A DNA stretch of 9,685 nt from QHWK01 sp035315685 (GTDB lineage: Bacteria > Acidobacteriota > Vicinamibacteria > Vicinamibacterales > CAVVIG01), in NCBI GenBank assembly GCA_035315685.1, contig DATFXR010000276.1:1-9685 (forward strand), read 5' to 3'. A program made the position numbers and the translations under genes. The notes under the pieces were generated by a model. That model saw only the letters and a list, made by a program, of their open reading frames with translations, was not told where the DNA came from and did no database searches. Below, piece after piece: positions 1 through 6,542 of this stretch (positions are counted from its first letter, which is position 1; the number at the start of each line of letters is the position of its first letter).

Positions 1-671
1 GGCAACTTCACCCTCGCCCTGCCGCGCGTGCCCGTCGCCCATGAACAGCAGCGCGCCCGGCTCGTTGACCGGCAGCATCAGCGACACACCAGCACCCATC
101 GACGCGTAGTCCATGTTGCCGCCGAACGGTCCAGGCACGGTGGTGCTGATCGCTTCTTTCCGCGCTGGAGCAGTCCCGATGCACCCAAGCATCGGCTTCA
201 GCGGAAGTTCGAATCCGCCAGGCTGCACGTCGGGCTGGTCGAGACGGGCGACACCGTGCGCCTCTTGTCGATCGTCCACGTCACGCGCCGCGCGTCGCGA
301 TCGACACGCGCGGCGATCGCGGCGGGATCGACCGTATACGGCGCCAGCAGGCTGCTCGAGTACGCGGTCGCGCGGTTGGTTTCCAGCCGTTCAATCGAGA
401 CGACGAGCATGTCGCCGGGCTCGGCGCCCTCCACATAGAATGGACCGATCTGTGGGTTCGGTCCGGGCGACACGGTCTTGCCATTCCAGTCGGTGCCCGA
501 CGCGTCGATCGTTTTCGTCACGACGCGGTCGCCGGGCTTGATCCGCAGCGCAGGCGGATGCGCGAACGAATACGTCGTGTAGTAGATCGTCGGCGTGAAC
601 CGGTGTGTCTCCGCACGCGCGAGCGTCGATGCCATCGCAACGATCGCTGCCGACAGCGCAAGGCGTTTCAT
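1..671 (-). CDS. Exported acetamidase/formamidase-family protein, partial, with a frame break
   Basis: Amidohydrolases of the FmdA/AmdA family release ammonia from short amides such as formamide or acetamide; the substrate here is unknown. The gene starts at ATG 669-671 behind a full Shine-Dalgarno AAGGAGGT (679-686, 7-base spacer). Residues 1-20 form a Sec signal peptide ending ALARA/E, so the product is periplasmic. The first frame runs to a stop at 198. Family-like sequence (LPLKPMLGCIGTAPARKEAI, VPGPFGGNMDYA, LLFMGDGHARQGEGEVA) continues in another frame from about 255 to the window edge. Family length is usually 300-350 residues, so about one third of the C-terminus lies outside. Removing one GT from the minus-strand GTGT at 251-254 joins the frames as DKRRTVARLDQP; adding one base also would. 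It may be an assembly error or a decaying gene. It follows the glycosyltransferase gene by 51 bases on the same strand and is probably co-transcribed with it. Confidence 0.85.
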
Positions 672-678
672 CGGCCGG

Positions 679-686
679 ACCTCCTT
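679..686 (-). promoter_or_regulatory. Shine-Dalgarno site of the acetamidase-family gene
   Basis: On the minus strand this reads AAGGAGGT, the complete anti-16S complement, 7 bases before the ATG at 669-671. It fixes the start of the exported amidohydrolase gene. Confidence 0.8.
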
Positions 687-722
687 CAGCGACGCGGCGC
701 CAGCATCACCTCGACGCGGTTC

Positions 723-2450
723 CTACCGCGGAGTCGTGCGCAGCCCTGGCGCCGTTTTCTGGACCAGGCACTCGCGGATGGCTCCCCTCGGCCGCTGCTC
801 GACGGGCGCACCACCGGGCTCGCGGCGCAGCGCGTCGAACATCCGGACGCCGCCGTTGGGAAAGACGACCATCGGCGTCCAGTCGAGACGCGCCGACGCG
901 CTTCTCGCTCCCGAGCGGGCGCGTAGCGCGTCCATCTCCTGTGGCTCGAGCACGAAGTATGGATGATGCCCGTGCGCGGCGAGCCAGTCGATCGTCCGAT
1001 CGAGCCACGCAGGCTCCCCGATGTCCCACCGCAGCGTCAGGCGTCCCGCATAGTAGCGAAGGCTGCCGCTGTGCACCATGGAAATGATCACCGCGTCGGG
1101 ATCGGTGATCGATTCCACGACGCGGGCGACCTCGACGTACTTCGCCTCTCCGCGCGCGACATTGAACGTCTCACGCCGCTTCGCCTCGACAACGCCGTGC
1201 ACGCCCAGCGCGACGAGGACGACGACAACGAGCGCTTCAGCGGTCCCTGAGCCTCCCGCGCCCGCTGCGCGTCGTGCCCCTCCTGCCTCTCCTGCCCTTC
1301 CTGCCCCTCCTGCCCTTCCTGCCCCTCCTATCCGTCCCATCCCTCCCTTCTCTCCCATCTTTCCCATCCGTCCCAGGAGCGCGGCGATCCCGATCGCCAT
1401 CACAGGCCACGACGGCAGCAGGAACCGCAGATACCACCACGCGTCCCACGGAACGTAGAGCAGATACGACATCCACACGCCGCTGGCGAACGCGGCGAAG
1501 AGCCAGTGCGCGCGGCGAGCGGCGTCCGTCCGCCAGAGCGCGACCGACGGAACCGCGAGCGCGATCAGACCGGCGAGCGCCAGCGGCGTCTCGGCCGATA
1601 CCAGCCATCCGACGTAGCGCTGCACGTTCGGCCAGACGTACGCGATCGCGAAGCCGTCAGTCAGGTCGTACCCGGACTGGAGCGGTGATCCGTACAGCCG
1701 CGCGTTGACAGCGGCGACTGCGCCGGCGCCGACGGCGGCGGTGAGGCCGAACGCCAGCGCACGCCCAACAGCATCGCGAGCCCACCGCCGCGGCGAGCGA
1801 GGTGCGCGCGCGACTTGCTCGATGGCGAGCCACAGCACGATCACTCCCGCCAGCGGCGCCAGGTTCGGTCGAATCAGAATCGCGAGCGCGGCCGCCGCAC
1901 CACCGGCTGCCGCGGCGCCCGCGGAAGCACCGAGCGCGTACGCGATCGCGATCGCCCATGCCGCCGCAGCGGGCACGTCGCTCATCGGCGCCATCAGCAT
2001 GAACAGCATCGCCGGGCTCGTCGCCACGATCCACGCTGCTGCAAGCCCGATCGCCGGCCGATCGATCCGCACGCCGATCGCGTAGGTCGCGAGCACGAGC
2101 ACGCCGCCGCAGAGCGGCACGATCCAGAAGATCGCGCACTGCCCGCCCACCCATTTTGCGGCGGCCATCATGAGCGGAAAGCCGGGCGGATACTGCGGCA
2201 CGATGCGGTAGCCGTCCGGGCGATAGCCGAGCGGCAGGAACGTGAGACGTGCGGCCGGCCACGGCACGGCGGCGACGAAGCTCTGATCGATGTGCAGGTC
2301 GCCGCGAAGCCACAAATCGACCTGGCTCACGTAGCCGTACGCGTCGGAACCGGCGGCGACTCGCGTGTTCCAGAGGAGACCGATGAGGGTGACGGCGAGG
2401 GCGAGAGCGGCGGCGCAGGCATCGAGCCGGCGCCGCCGATCGATGATCAC
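723..2450 (-). CDS. Polytopic membrane glycosyltransferase-like protein (GT-C / ArnT-PMT type) with a collagen-like loop
   Basis: A 575-residue inner-membrane protein with many hydrophobic segments (first at about 10-28, last at about 404-423) and a soluble C-terminal region of about 150 residues. The first outside loop has SDAYGY, with D36 and Y38 where GT-C enzymes keep their catalytic acidic residue, and YPPGFP at 87-92 resembles the ArnT/PMT family. Such enzymes move sugars from lipid-phosphate carriers to proteins or lipids; donor and acceptor here are unknown. Residues 360-392 are a perfect Gly-X-Y run of 11 triplets between the last two membrane segments, which is unusual. The start is GTG at 2450, overlapping the stop of the DinB-family gene as GTGA (2447-2450), so translation is probably coupled; no strong Shine-Dalgarno site is seen. 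The alternative is a membrane protein of this fold without transferase activity. The membrane topology is clear; the enzymatic call is moderate. Confidence 0.75.
   Translation of the reverse strand: MIIDRRRRLDACAAALALAVTLIGLLWNTRVAAGSDAYGYVSQVDLWLRGDLHIDQSFVAAVPWPAARLTFLPLGYRPDGYRIVPQYPPGFPLMMAAAKWVGGQCAIFWIVPLCGGVLVLATYAIGVRIDRPAIGLAAAWIVATSPAMLFMLMAPMSDVPAAAAWAIAIAYALGASAGAAAAGGAAAALAILIRPNLAPLAGVIVLWLAIEQVARAPRSPRRWARDAVGRALAFGLTAAVGAGAVAAVNARLYGSPLQSGYDLTDGFAIAYVWPNVQRYVGWLVSAETPLALAGLIALAVPSVALWRTDAARRAHWLFAAFASGVWMSYLLYVPWDAWWYLRFLLPSWPVMAIGIAALLGRMGKMGEKGGMGRIGGAGRAGGAGRAGEAGGARRAAGAGGSGTAEALVVVVLVALGVHGVVEAKRRETFNVARGEAKYVEVARVVESITDPDAVIISMVHSGSLRYYAGRLTLRWDIGEPAWLDRTIDWLAAHGHHPYFVLEPQEMDALRARSGARSASARLDWTPMVVFPNGGVRMFDALRREPGGAPVEQRPRGAIRECLVQKTAPGLRTTPR
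1273..1371. repeat. Imperfect 9-base tandem repeat (about 11 units) encoding Gly-X-Y triplets
   Basis: On the plus strand the units read CCTGCCCTT, CCTGCCCCT and variants. Five units at 1282-1326 are nearly identical, with more diverged units (such as CCTATCCGT, CCCATCCCT, CCCATCTTT) from 1327 and one (CGTGCCCCT) just before 1282. The period is a multiple of three, so the glycosyltransferase frame is kept and unit number can change without breaking it. One strand is almost pure pyrimidine, unlike the surrounding coding DNA. Confidence 0.9.
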
Positions 2451-2956
2451 GTGCGAGCGGCGAACGGATTCTCGTCAGCGCTGGGGCCGTAGATGGACGG
2501 CACCGGCACGTCGAGCAGGCGGAGGTAGACGGACAGCTGGCCGCGGTGATGCACCCAGTGATTCATCACCAGCCCGCGCGCCAGCGCGGCCTTCGGCATC
2601 GTCATCAGCGTCTGGTCACCGGCCTTGGCGGTCCACATCTGCCGCATGCCCTCGTCGCCGATCTGCGGCAGCATCTCCTTCACTTTCTTGACGCTCGCGT
2701 CGTGCGCGGCCAGGATCTCGTCGGTCGAGGTCGGCGGTGCAGGCGCCTGACCGCCGCTGAAGTTGGTCTCGTCCTCGACGCACCAGCCAGTGATGACGCC
2801 CGGAGACGAGGCGACGTGCAGCGCCAGCGCGCCGAGCGACATCGACTTCGGGTGGGGCTTCCACGTCAGTTTGTCCGTCGGCACGCGTTCGAGCACGCGC
2901 CGAGTGGTTTTCGCTTCGTTGTCGAACTCCTGCAGCATCGCCTCGGTCATTGACAT
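2447..2956 (-). CDS. DinB-family (DinB/YfiT-like) putative metal-dependent protein
   Basis: A 169-residue four-helix-bundle protein of the DinB superfamily. Members bind a divalent metal through three histidines and include thiol-dependent transferases such as those using bacillithiol or mycothiol; many are uncharacterised. The expected ligands are visible: H47 (ALALHVASS) and H133 plus H137 in the signature NHWVHHRGQLSVYLRLL, followed by the usual VPSIYGPSADE near the C-terminus. Length matches the family (150-175). ATG 2954-2956 is preceded by AGGAGG at 2965-2970 with an 8-base spacer. A second in-frame ATG lies two codons downstream. It appears to be the first gene of a minus-strand unit with the glycosyltransferase, which starts inside its stop codon, and faces away from the ABC operon. 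There is no signal peptide, so it is cytoplasmic. The family is secure; the substrate is unknown. Confidence 0.92.
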   Translation of the reverse strand: MSMTEAMLQEFDNEAKTTRRVLERVPTDKLTWKPHPKSMSLGALALHVASSPGVITGWCVEDETNFSGGQAPAPPTSTDEILAAHDASVKKVKEMLPQIGDEGMRQMWTAKAGDQTLMTMPKAALARGLVMNHWVHHRGQLSVYLRLLDVPVPSIYGPSADENPFAART

Positions 2957-3060
2957 GGCGGTCGCCTCCTGACCTTCGTCTCTGCTCTTCTTCGTGCTTC
3001 CGGATCAGCCCGGGATTGTATACCGGAACCTTTCGGCGTTTCCGGTGTCCACTTGGAGGA
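2957..3060. promoter_or_regulatory. Divergent intergenic region with a candidate operator
   Basis: These 104 bases separate the diverging DinB-family and ABC genes. An inverted repeat ACCGGAA (3022-3028) / TTCCGGT (3040-3046) with an 11-base centre lies 15 bases before the ABC start. Next to it, GTATAC at 3018-3023 gives TATACC on the plus strand, and the adjacent TACAAT (3020-3015) on the minus strand resembles a -10 box for the DinB-family gene. No good -35 box is at the right distance on either strand. A regulator site or a leader hairpin are both possible. Confidence 0.4.
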
Positions 3061-3825
3061 ATGCTGGCCGTACGGCGCCTGACGAAGCACTACGGCGCGC
3101 TCGTCGCCATCCACGACGTCTCGTTCGAAGCGCGGCCCGGCGAAGTGCTCGGGCTGCTCGGCCCGAACGGGTCGGGCAAGAGTACGACGGTGAAGATTCT
3201 CACCGGGCTCCTGCGACAGACGACCGGCACAGTCCAGCTCGATGGCGCCGACGCCTTCGCCGATCTCGAGGCCTACAAGCGCATCATCGGCTATGTCCCG
3301 GAAGAGCCGTACCTCTATTCGTATCTCACGGGGCCCGAGTACCTGCGACTCGTCGGACGCCTGCGCGAGCTGCCCGAACGCGCCCTCAACGACAAGATCG
3401 ATCGGTTCCTTCAGCTGCTCGGCATCTACGACGACCGTCACCAGACCCTGTCGTCCTATTCGAAAGGGATGCGGCAGAAGATCCTGATCGCCGCCTCCGT
3501 TCTTCACAACCCGCGGATCGTCGTCCTCGACGAGCCCTTCTCGGGGCTGGACGTCAGCGCCGCACGCGTGTTGAAAGGCTTCGTGCGGGCGATCGCCGCC
3601 GAAGGCAAGATCGTCATTTTCAGTTCCCACGTCCTCGAAGTCGTCGAGCAGGTCTGCTCGCGTGTGGTCATCCTGAAGGACGGCCGGATCGTCGGCCACG
3701 ACTCGGTGGCCAGCCTGCGCGCCACCTTGCGCCTGCCATCGCTCGACGCGGTATTCGCGTCGCTCGTCGCCGAAGAGAAGATCGAGGAGCGGACCAACGG
3801 CCTACTGGCCGCGATGAAGGCCTAG
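3061..3825 (+). CDS. ABC transporter ATP-binding protein (ABC-2 exporter type)
   Basis: A 254-residue nucleotide-binding subunit that should power the membrane protein encoded next. Walker A GPNGSGKST lies at 34-42, Walker B IVVLDEP at 153-159 with catalytic E158, D-loop SGLD at 161-164 and switch H190. The signature is YSKGMRQK (133-140) and the Q-loop position reads GYVPEEP with Glu; both variants are common in ABC-2 (Nat/Ccm-like) ATPases. The length is normal for a single-domain ATPase. ATG 3061 is the best start: the frame is open further upstream, but that extension runs into the DinB-family gene and is not family-like. GGAGG at 3055-3059 is only one base from the ATG, which is unusually tight. 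The stop at 3823-3825 is one base before the permease ATG, so the two are almost certainly co-translated. The transported substrate cannot be read from sequence. Confidence 0.95.
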   Translation: MLAVRRLTKHYGALVAIHDVSFEARPGEVLGLLGPNGSGKSTTVKILTGLLRQTTGTVQLDGADAFADLEAYKRIIGYVPEEPYLYSYLTGPEYLRLVGRLRELPERALNDKIDRFLQLLGIYDDRHQTLSSYSKGMRQKILIAASVLHNPRIVVLDEPFSGLDVSAARVLKGFVRAIAAEGKIVIFSSHVLEVVEQVCSRVVILKDGRIVGHDSVASLRATLRLPSLDAVFASLVAEEKIEERTNGLLAAMKA

Positions 3826-3826
3826 G

Positions 3827-5593
3827 ATGCTCCATCCGCTCCGGCATCTGCGCGACATCGCCTCGCGCGTCCCGCGGTCGCGATTCGAGGTTCTCTGTCG
3901 CGCGTTCTTCGGGCAGTTCTTCTCCAGCGAAACCGTCACCTCCGACGAGCAGTTGCAGCGCGCGATGGCCGGTGTGCTCGCCTTCCTGATCACGCCGGCG
4001 CTGTTGAGCCCGATCCAGATGGCCGCGAGCTTCGAGCTTGCCGCACTCCGGTTTCCGGCGATGCTCGAGGCGATGACGCGGCAGATGGCGACCGTCTACA
4101 TCACCTACTCGATGGTCGGCGTCGGCGTCATTGCGGCGGTGATGTGGGATACGCTGTCCTTCGACCGCCGCGACGCCATGGTGCTCGGCCCGCTGCCGTT
4201 GCCGGCGTCGACGGTGATCAGCGCCAAGATCACCGCGCTCGCCATCTTCCTCCTGATCGTGGCGTTCGCGGTGAACGTGATCACCGCCGTGCCATTCTCG
4301 ATGGTCGCCGGCAATCACCAGGCGGCGGTCGGCGTCGTCCGTCACTTCGTCGCGCACATGGTCGCGACGATGTCCGCGTCGGTGTTCGTGTTCTGTCTGC
4401 TGGTGACGCTCAGGGCCATCGTCGGCGGCCTCTCGGGACGCCACGTCGCGTTCGCGTCGCTTCTGCGGTTTCTCCTGTTCAGCGCGCTCCTGTGCTTCAT
4501 CGTCTTCCTCCCGATGGCGCTGCAGGTCGAACCTGGCGGCCGTCGGCGCCAGGCGTCGGTGCAGATGATGACGATTCCCGGCTGGAGCCCGACGAACTGG
4601 TTTCTCGGGCTTCACGAGTGGATTCGCGGCTCGCCCGGCGCCGCCTGGGACGCCGGGGCACGCCGCGCGATCGCGTTCACAGTGACGGTCACCGCGTCAG
4701 CGGTTCTCACGACGATCGCCGGCTACCGGCGCCAGTTGCAGATCGCGCTGGCGCCGTCGGCAACCGACGCCGTCCGCCGCGCGCCCCGCCTGGCGCGGGC
4801 GATCGCGCGCCTCGCGACCGGACGCAGCCGCTTCGCGCGCGCGGTCTCCGACTTCATCCTGTCCACCATCGCGCGCAACAGCACGCAGCAGGCGACGATC
4901 GCGGTGAACGCCGCCATCGGGTTGACGCTGATCGTCGCGTCGCTGCTGCGATCGCGAGGAGACCTCACGCAGCTGTTGCGCCCGCGCACCGCCGTCCTGT
5001 GGATTCCGCTGGTGCTGATCTATTGGATTGCGATCGGACTCCGCGCTGCCTTCTTCGTGCCGAGCGAGCTGCCGGCCGCGTGGATGTTCCGCTGCAACGC
5101 GCCGCTGCAAACCCCGGCCTACTGGTCGGCGACGAGAGCGTCCGCAATCGGCTTCCTGCTGCCGCTGGCGCTGTTCGCCGACGCCCTGATCGGGCCGCTC
5201 ATCGGCGTCCGTGCCGCAGCATGGCACGCGATGATTGTCGTGCCCGTCGTCGTCCTGCTGGCCGAGACGATCGCGCTCACCGTGGACTTCGTGCCGTTCA
5301 CGCGGCCCTACGAGCCTGGCCACGCGAAGCTGAAGACGCGGTGGCCGTTCTATCTGTTCGGCCTGTTTGCCTTCGCGATCTGGCCGGCTCGCGCCGCGAT
5401 GTATGCGGGCGGCCGTCCGGCGGACATCGTCGCCATTGCCGAGTGGTTGTGGGCCGTCGCCGTCGTCCTGGAAATCGCTGGACGGCTGCGCGGGCGTACC
5501 TGGCGGATGGACCCTGCCGAGGAGTACAAAGACGAGTCGGCGATTGCGGTCCTGAACATCGGGATCGTGCTCCCGAACGAGATCCGTCCATGA
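3827..5593 (+). CDS. ABC-2 type exporter permease, large membrane subunit
   Basis: A 588-residue integral membrane protein with about 11-12 hydrophobic segments spread over the whole length. Examples lie near the N-terminus (VLAFLITPALLSPIQ), after GHAKLKTRWP in the C-terminal part, and just before the final cytoplasmic tail. It should form the pore moved by the ATPase encoded one base upstream. The start ATG 3827 has GAAGG at 3816-3820, 6 bases away. The N-terminal 45 residues are cytoplasmic and include FFSSETVTSDEQLQRAM, a block whose relic recurs in the short frame directly downstream. At nearly 600 residues it is larger than typical single ABC-2 permeases (250-400), as in the long paired permeases seen beside such ATPases in Acidobacteriota (from memory). 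The stop TGA 5591-5593 overlaps the ATG of the next short frame. The substrate is unknown. Confidence 0.88.
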   Translation: MLHPLRHLRDIASRVPRSRFEVLCRAFFGQFFSSETVTSDEQLQRAMAGVLAFLITPALLSPIQMAASFELAALRFPAMLEAMTRQMATVYITYSMVGVGVIAAVMWDTLSFDRRDAMVLGPLPLPASTVISAKITALAIFLLIVAFAVNVITAVPFSMVAGNHQAAVGVVRHFVAHMVATMSASVFVFCLLVTLRAIVGGLSGRHVAFASLLRFLLFSALLCFIVFLPMALQVEPGGRRRQASVQMMTIPGWSPTNWFLGLHEWIRGSPGAAWDAGARRAIAFTVTVTASAVLTTIAGYRRQLQIALAPSATDAVRRAPRLARAIARLATGRSRFARAVSDFILSTIARNSTQQATIAVNAAIGLTLIVASLLRSRGDLTQLLRPRTAVLWIPLVLIYWIAIGLRAAFFVPSELPAAWMFRCNAPLQTPAYWSATRASAIGFLLPLALFADALIGPLIGVRAAAWHAMIVVPVVVLLAETIALTVDFVPFTRPYEPGHAKLKTRWPFYLFGLFAFAIWPARAAMYAGGRPADIVAIAEWLWAVAVVLEIAGRLRGRTWRMDPAEEYKDESAIAVLNIGIVLPNEIRP

Positions 5594-5739
5594 GACAGTC
5601 GCCGTTCGGGGTGCTCTCCCGCCTTCTTCGCGCGGTTTTTCGCCACCGAGTCCGGACCTCGGACGAGGCGCTCCGTCACTCGATCATCGGCGTAGGTTCT
5701 CGACATCGGGTCGTTCTTCCAGGAGCAACCTGCACATGA
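5590..5739 (+). pseudogene. Remnant of a second ABC permease N-terminus
   Basis: A 49-codon frame opens with ATGA overlapping the stop of the permease gene. Its product contains RTSDEALRHSIIGV, matching the spacing of VTSDEQLQRAMAGV near residue 40 of the upstream permease. In the neighbouring frame the stretch just before it reads ARFFATESG, which fits the FFSSET block of the permease. So a paralogous N-terminus seems present but is split over two frames. After SIIGV the similarity stops, the frame ends at 5739, and the lipoprotein gene begins at 5736. No membrane segment remains. This looks like a deleted tandem paralogue of the permease. It could instead be a small translated coupling peptide. 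Confidence 0.5.
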
Positions 5740-6215
5740 AGCGTCTGTGTCTGGCAGCTGGTGTCCTCGCGTGCGCCGCATGCGGACCTCGCGTCGATCT
5801 CGCGAAGGCCGTGGCACCAGCGTCGGTCGTCACCGGATGGGCGAACGGCGGCACGGTTTCGGGCAAGAACAAGATCGTTCCGGCAGTCTCGTTCCGACTG
5901 AAGAACGTGTCGGATCGCCCGCTCGCGGCGGTTCAGGTGAACGCGGTGTTCAGGCGCGTCAACGATCCCGGCGAATGGAGCTCCGGATACCTTCCAGACG
6001 TCGCCAGGGAGATTCAGCCGGGGACGGAAACCGATTCACGCATCGTCGTCGGTGAGCAGGGTTACACCGGCACGGACGATCGAGACGACATGCTTCGCAA
6101 TTCGCATTTCGTCGACGCGAAGGCAGAGCTGTTCGTGAAGTCGGGATCGTCGAACTGGACGCGCATCGGCGAATACCCGGTCGCCCGGCAACTTCTGCGA
6201 CCGGAGTCGCACTGA
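5736..6215 (+). CDS. Putative lipoprotein of the ABC operon, function unknown
   Basis: A 159-residue protein with a lipoprotein-type leader: KR, a hydrophobic stretch (LCLAAGVLACAAC) and a candidate lipidated Cys at 13 (after VLA) or 16 (CGPR). The mature part is predicted to be a beta-sandwich: SFRLKNVSDRPLAAVQVNAVF resembles the fold seen in FxLYD-like domains (a resemblance, not an assignment). The C-terminal end carries AELFVKSGSSNWTRIGEYPV. ATG 5736 has AGGAG at 5721-5725, 10 bases away. It is the last sizeable gene of the exporter operon, which suggests an envelope-anchored accessory or quality factor for the transported compound. I do not recognise a characterised family, but the sequence has the look of a conserved protein rather than a chance frame. 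Confidence 0.8.
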   Translation: MKRLCLAAGVLACAACGPRVDLAKAVAPASVVTGWANGGTVSGKNKIVPAVSFRLKNVSDRPLAAVQVNAVFRRVNDPGEWSSGYLPDVAREIQPGTETDSRIVVGEQGYTGTDDRDDMLRNSHFVDAKAELFVKSGSSNWTRIGEYPVARQLLRPESH

Positions 6216-6225
6216 CGAACGCGAG

Positions 6226-6262
6226 AAGCGTCGCCGCCCTTTGCGTTCCTGGCGCGACGTTT
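6226..6262 (+). terminator. Candidate stem-loop after the lipoprotein gene
   Basis: AAGCGTCGC (6226-6234) pairs with GCGACGTTT (6254-6262) as a 9-base stem with one G-U pair and a 19-base loop, starting 10 bases after the lipoprotein stop. The Ts are inside the stem rather than after it, so intrinsic termination would be weak. It may instead be a processing or attenuation structure in front of the micro-protein gene. Confidence 0.25.
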
Positions 6263-6289
6263 GCTGAACACGAGCTGCGGAGAAAAACC

Positions 6290-6445
6290 ATGCTATTCGT
6301 TGTTTTCCTGCTGCTCGCGTTCTGGTTTCTTGGATTCATGATCAGCGCGACGCTCGGCGGCCTGCTCCATATCCTGCTCGTCGTCGCCATCATCCTGTTC
6401 GTGGTCCAAATCACCCAGGGCGACTCGATCCTCGGCGCGGCGTAA
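6290..6445 (+). CDS. Lmo0937-family (DUF5670-like) membrane micro-protein
   Basis: A 51-residue protein starting at ATG 6290-6292 and ending at TAA 6443-6445. It has two hydrophobic helices, at about 2-18 and 25-41, split by a short GG turn (SATLGGLLHILLVVAIILF). The order helix, L-G-x-x-x-S/T-x-x-x-G-G, L-x-H-I-L-L-V-V-A-I-I matches the Lmo0937-like family of tiny membrane proteins, which are widespread in soil bacteria and of unknown role. GGAG at 6279-6282 lies 7 bases before the ATG. It follows the lipoprotein gene after 74 bases on the same strand, so it may be the operon's last gene or have its own promoter. I found no clear promoter boxes in the gap. Its short length makes it easy for gene finders to miss. 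Confidence 0.85.
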   Translation: MLFVVFLLLAFWFLGFMISATLGGLLHILLVVAIILFVVQITQGDSILGAA

Positions 6446-6474
6446 TCTCGTCCGCCTTGGAGGCAACCTCATCT

Positions 6475-6498
6475 GCGCCCTGCGGCGCCACGACATTT
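6475..6498. terminator. Candidate hairpin between convergent genes
   Basis: GCGCC (6475-6479), loop CTGC, GGCGC (6484-6488), followed by TTTT at 6495-6498 on the plus strand. It lies in the 97-base gap between the converging micro-protein and oxidoreductase genes, where a terminator is expected. The stem is only 5 bases and the T-run is 6 bases away, so this is weak. Confidence 0.3.
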
Positions 6499-6542
6499 TC
6501 CGTGTCTGGCCACCTCTTCAGCGTGACCGAGCGGGAGCGTCG

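Noticed and set aside
1274..1708. Plus-strand frame starting with a Leu-Pro repeat (MPLLPLLPFLPLLP)
   Set aside because: Produced by the antisense reading of the 9-base repeat in the glycosyltransferase gene; the rest is Arg-rich and unlike a protein.
2950..3060. Upstream extension of the ABC ATPase frame
   Set aside because: It overlaps the DinB-family start and its Shine-Dalgarno site, and gives a non-family N-terminus; the ATPase starts at 3061.
3668..4615. 315-codon minus-strand frame rich in His, Arg and Glu
   Set aside because: It lies antisense to the end of the ABC ATPase and the start of the permease, has a low-complexity charged composition, and matches no family I know; typical of GC-rich antisense frames.
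4144..5739. 531-codon plus-strand frame overlapping the permease
   Set aside because: Arg/Asp-rich out-of-frame translation of the permease gene. Only its last 49 codons (from 5590) show a resemblance to a real protein, and those are reported as a remnant.
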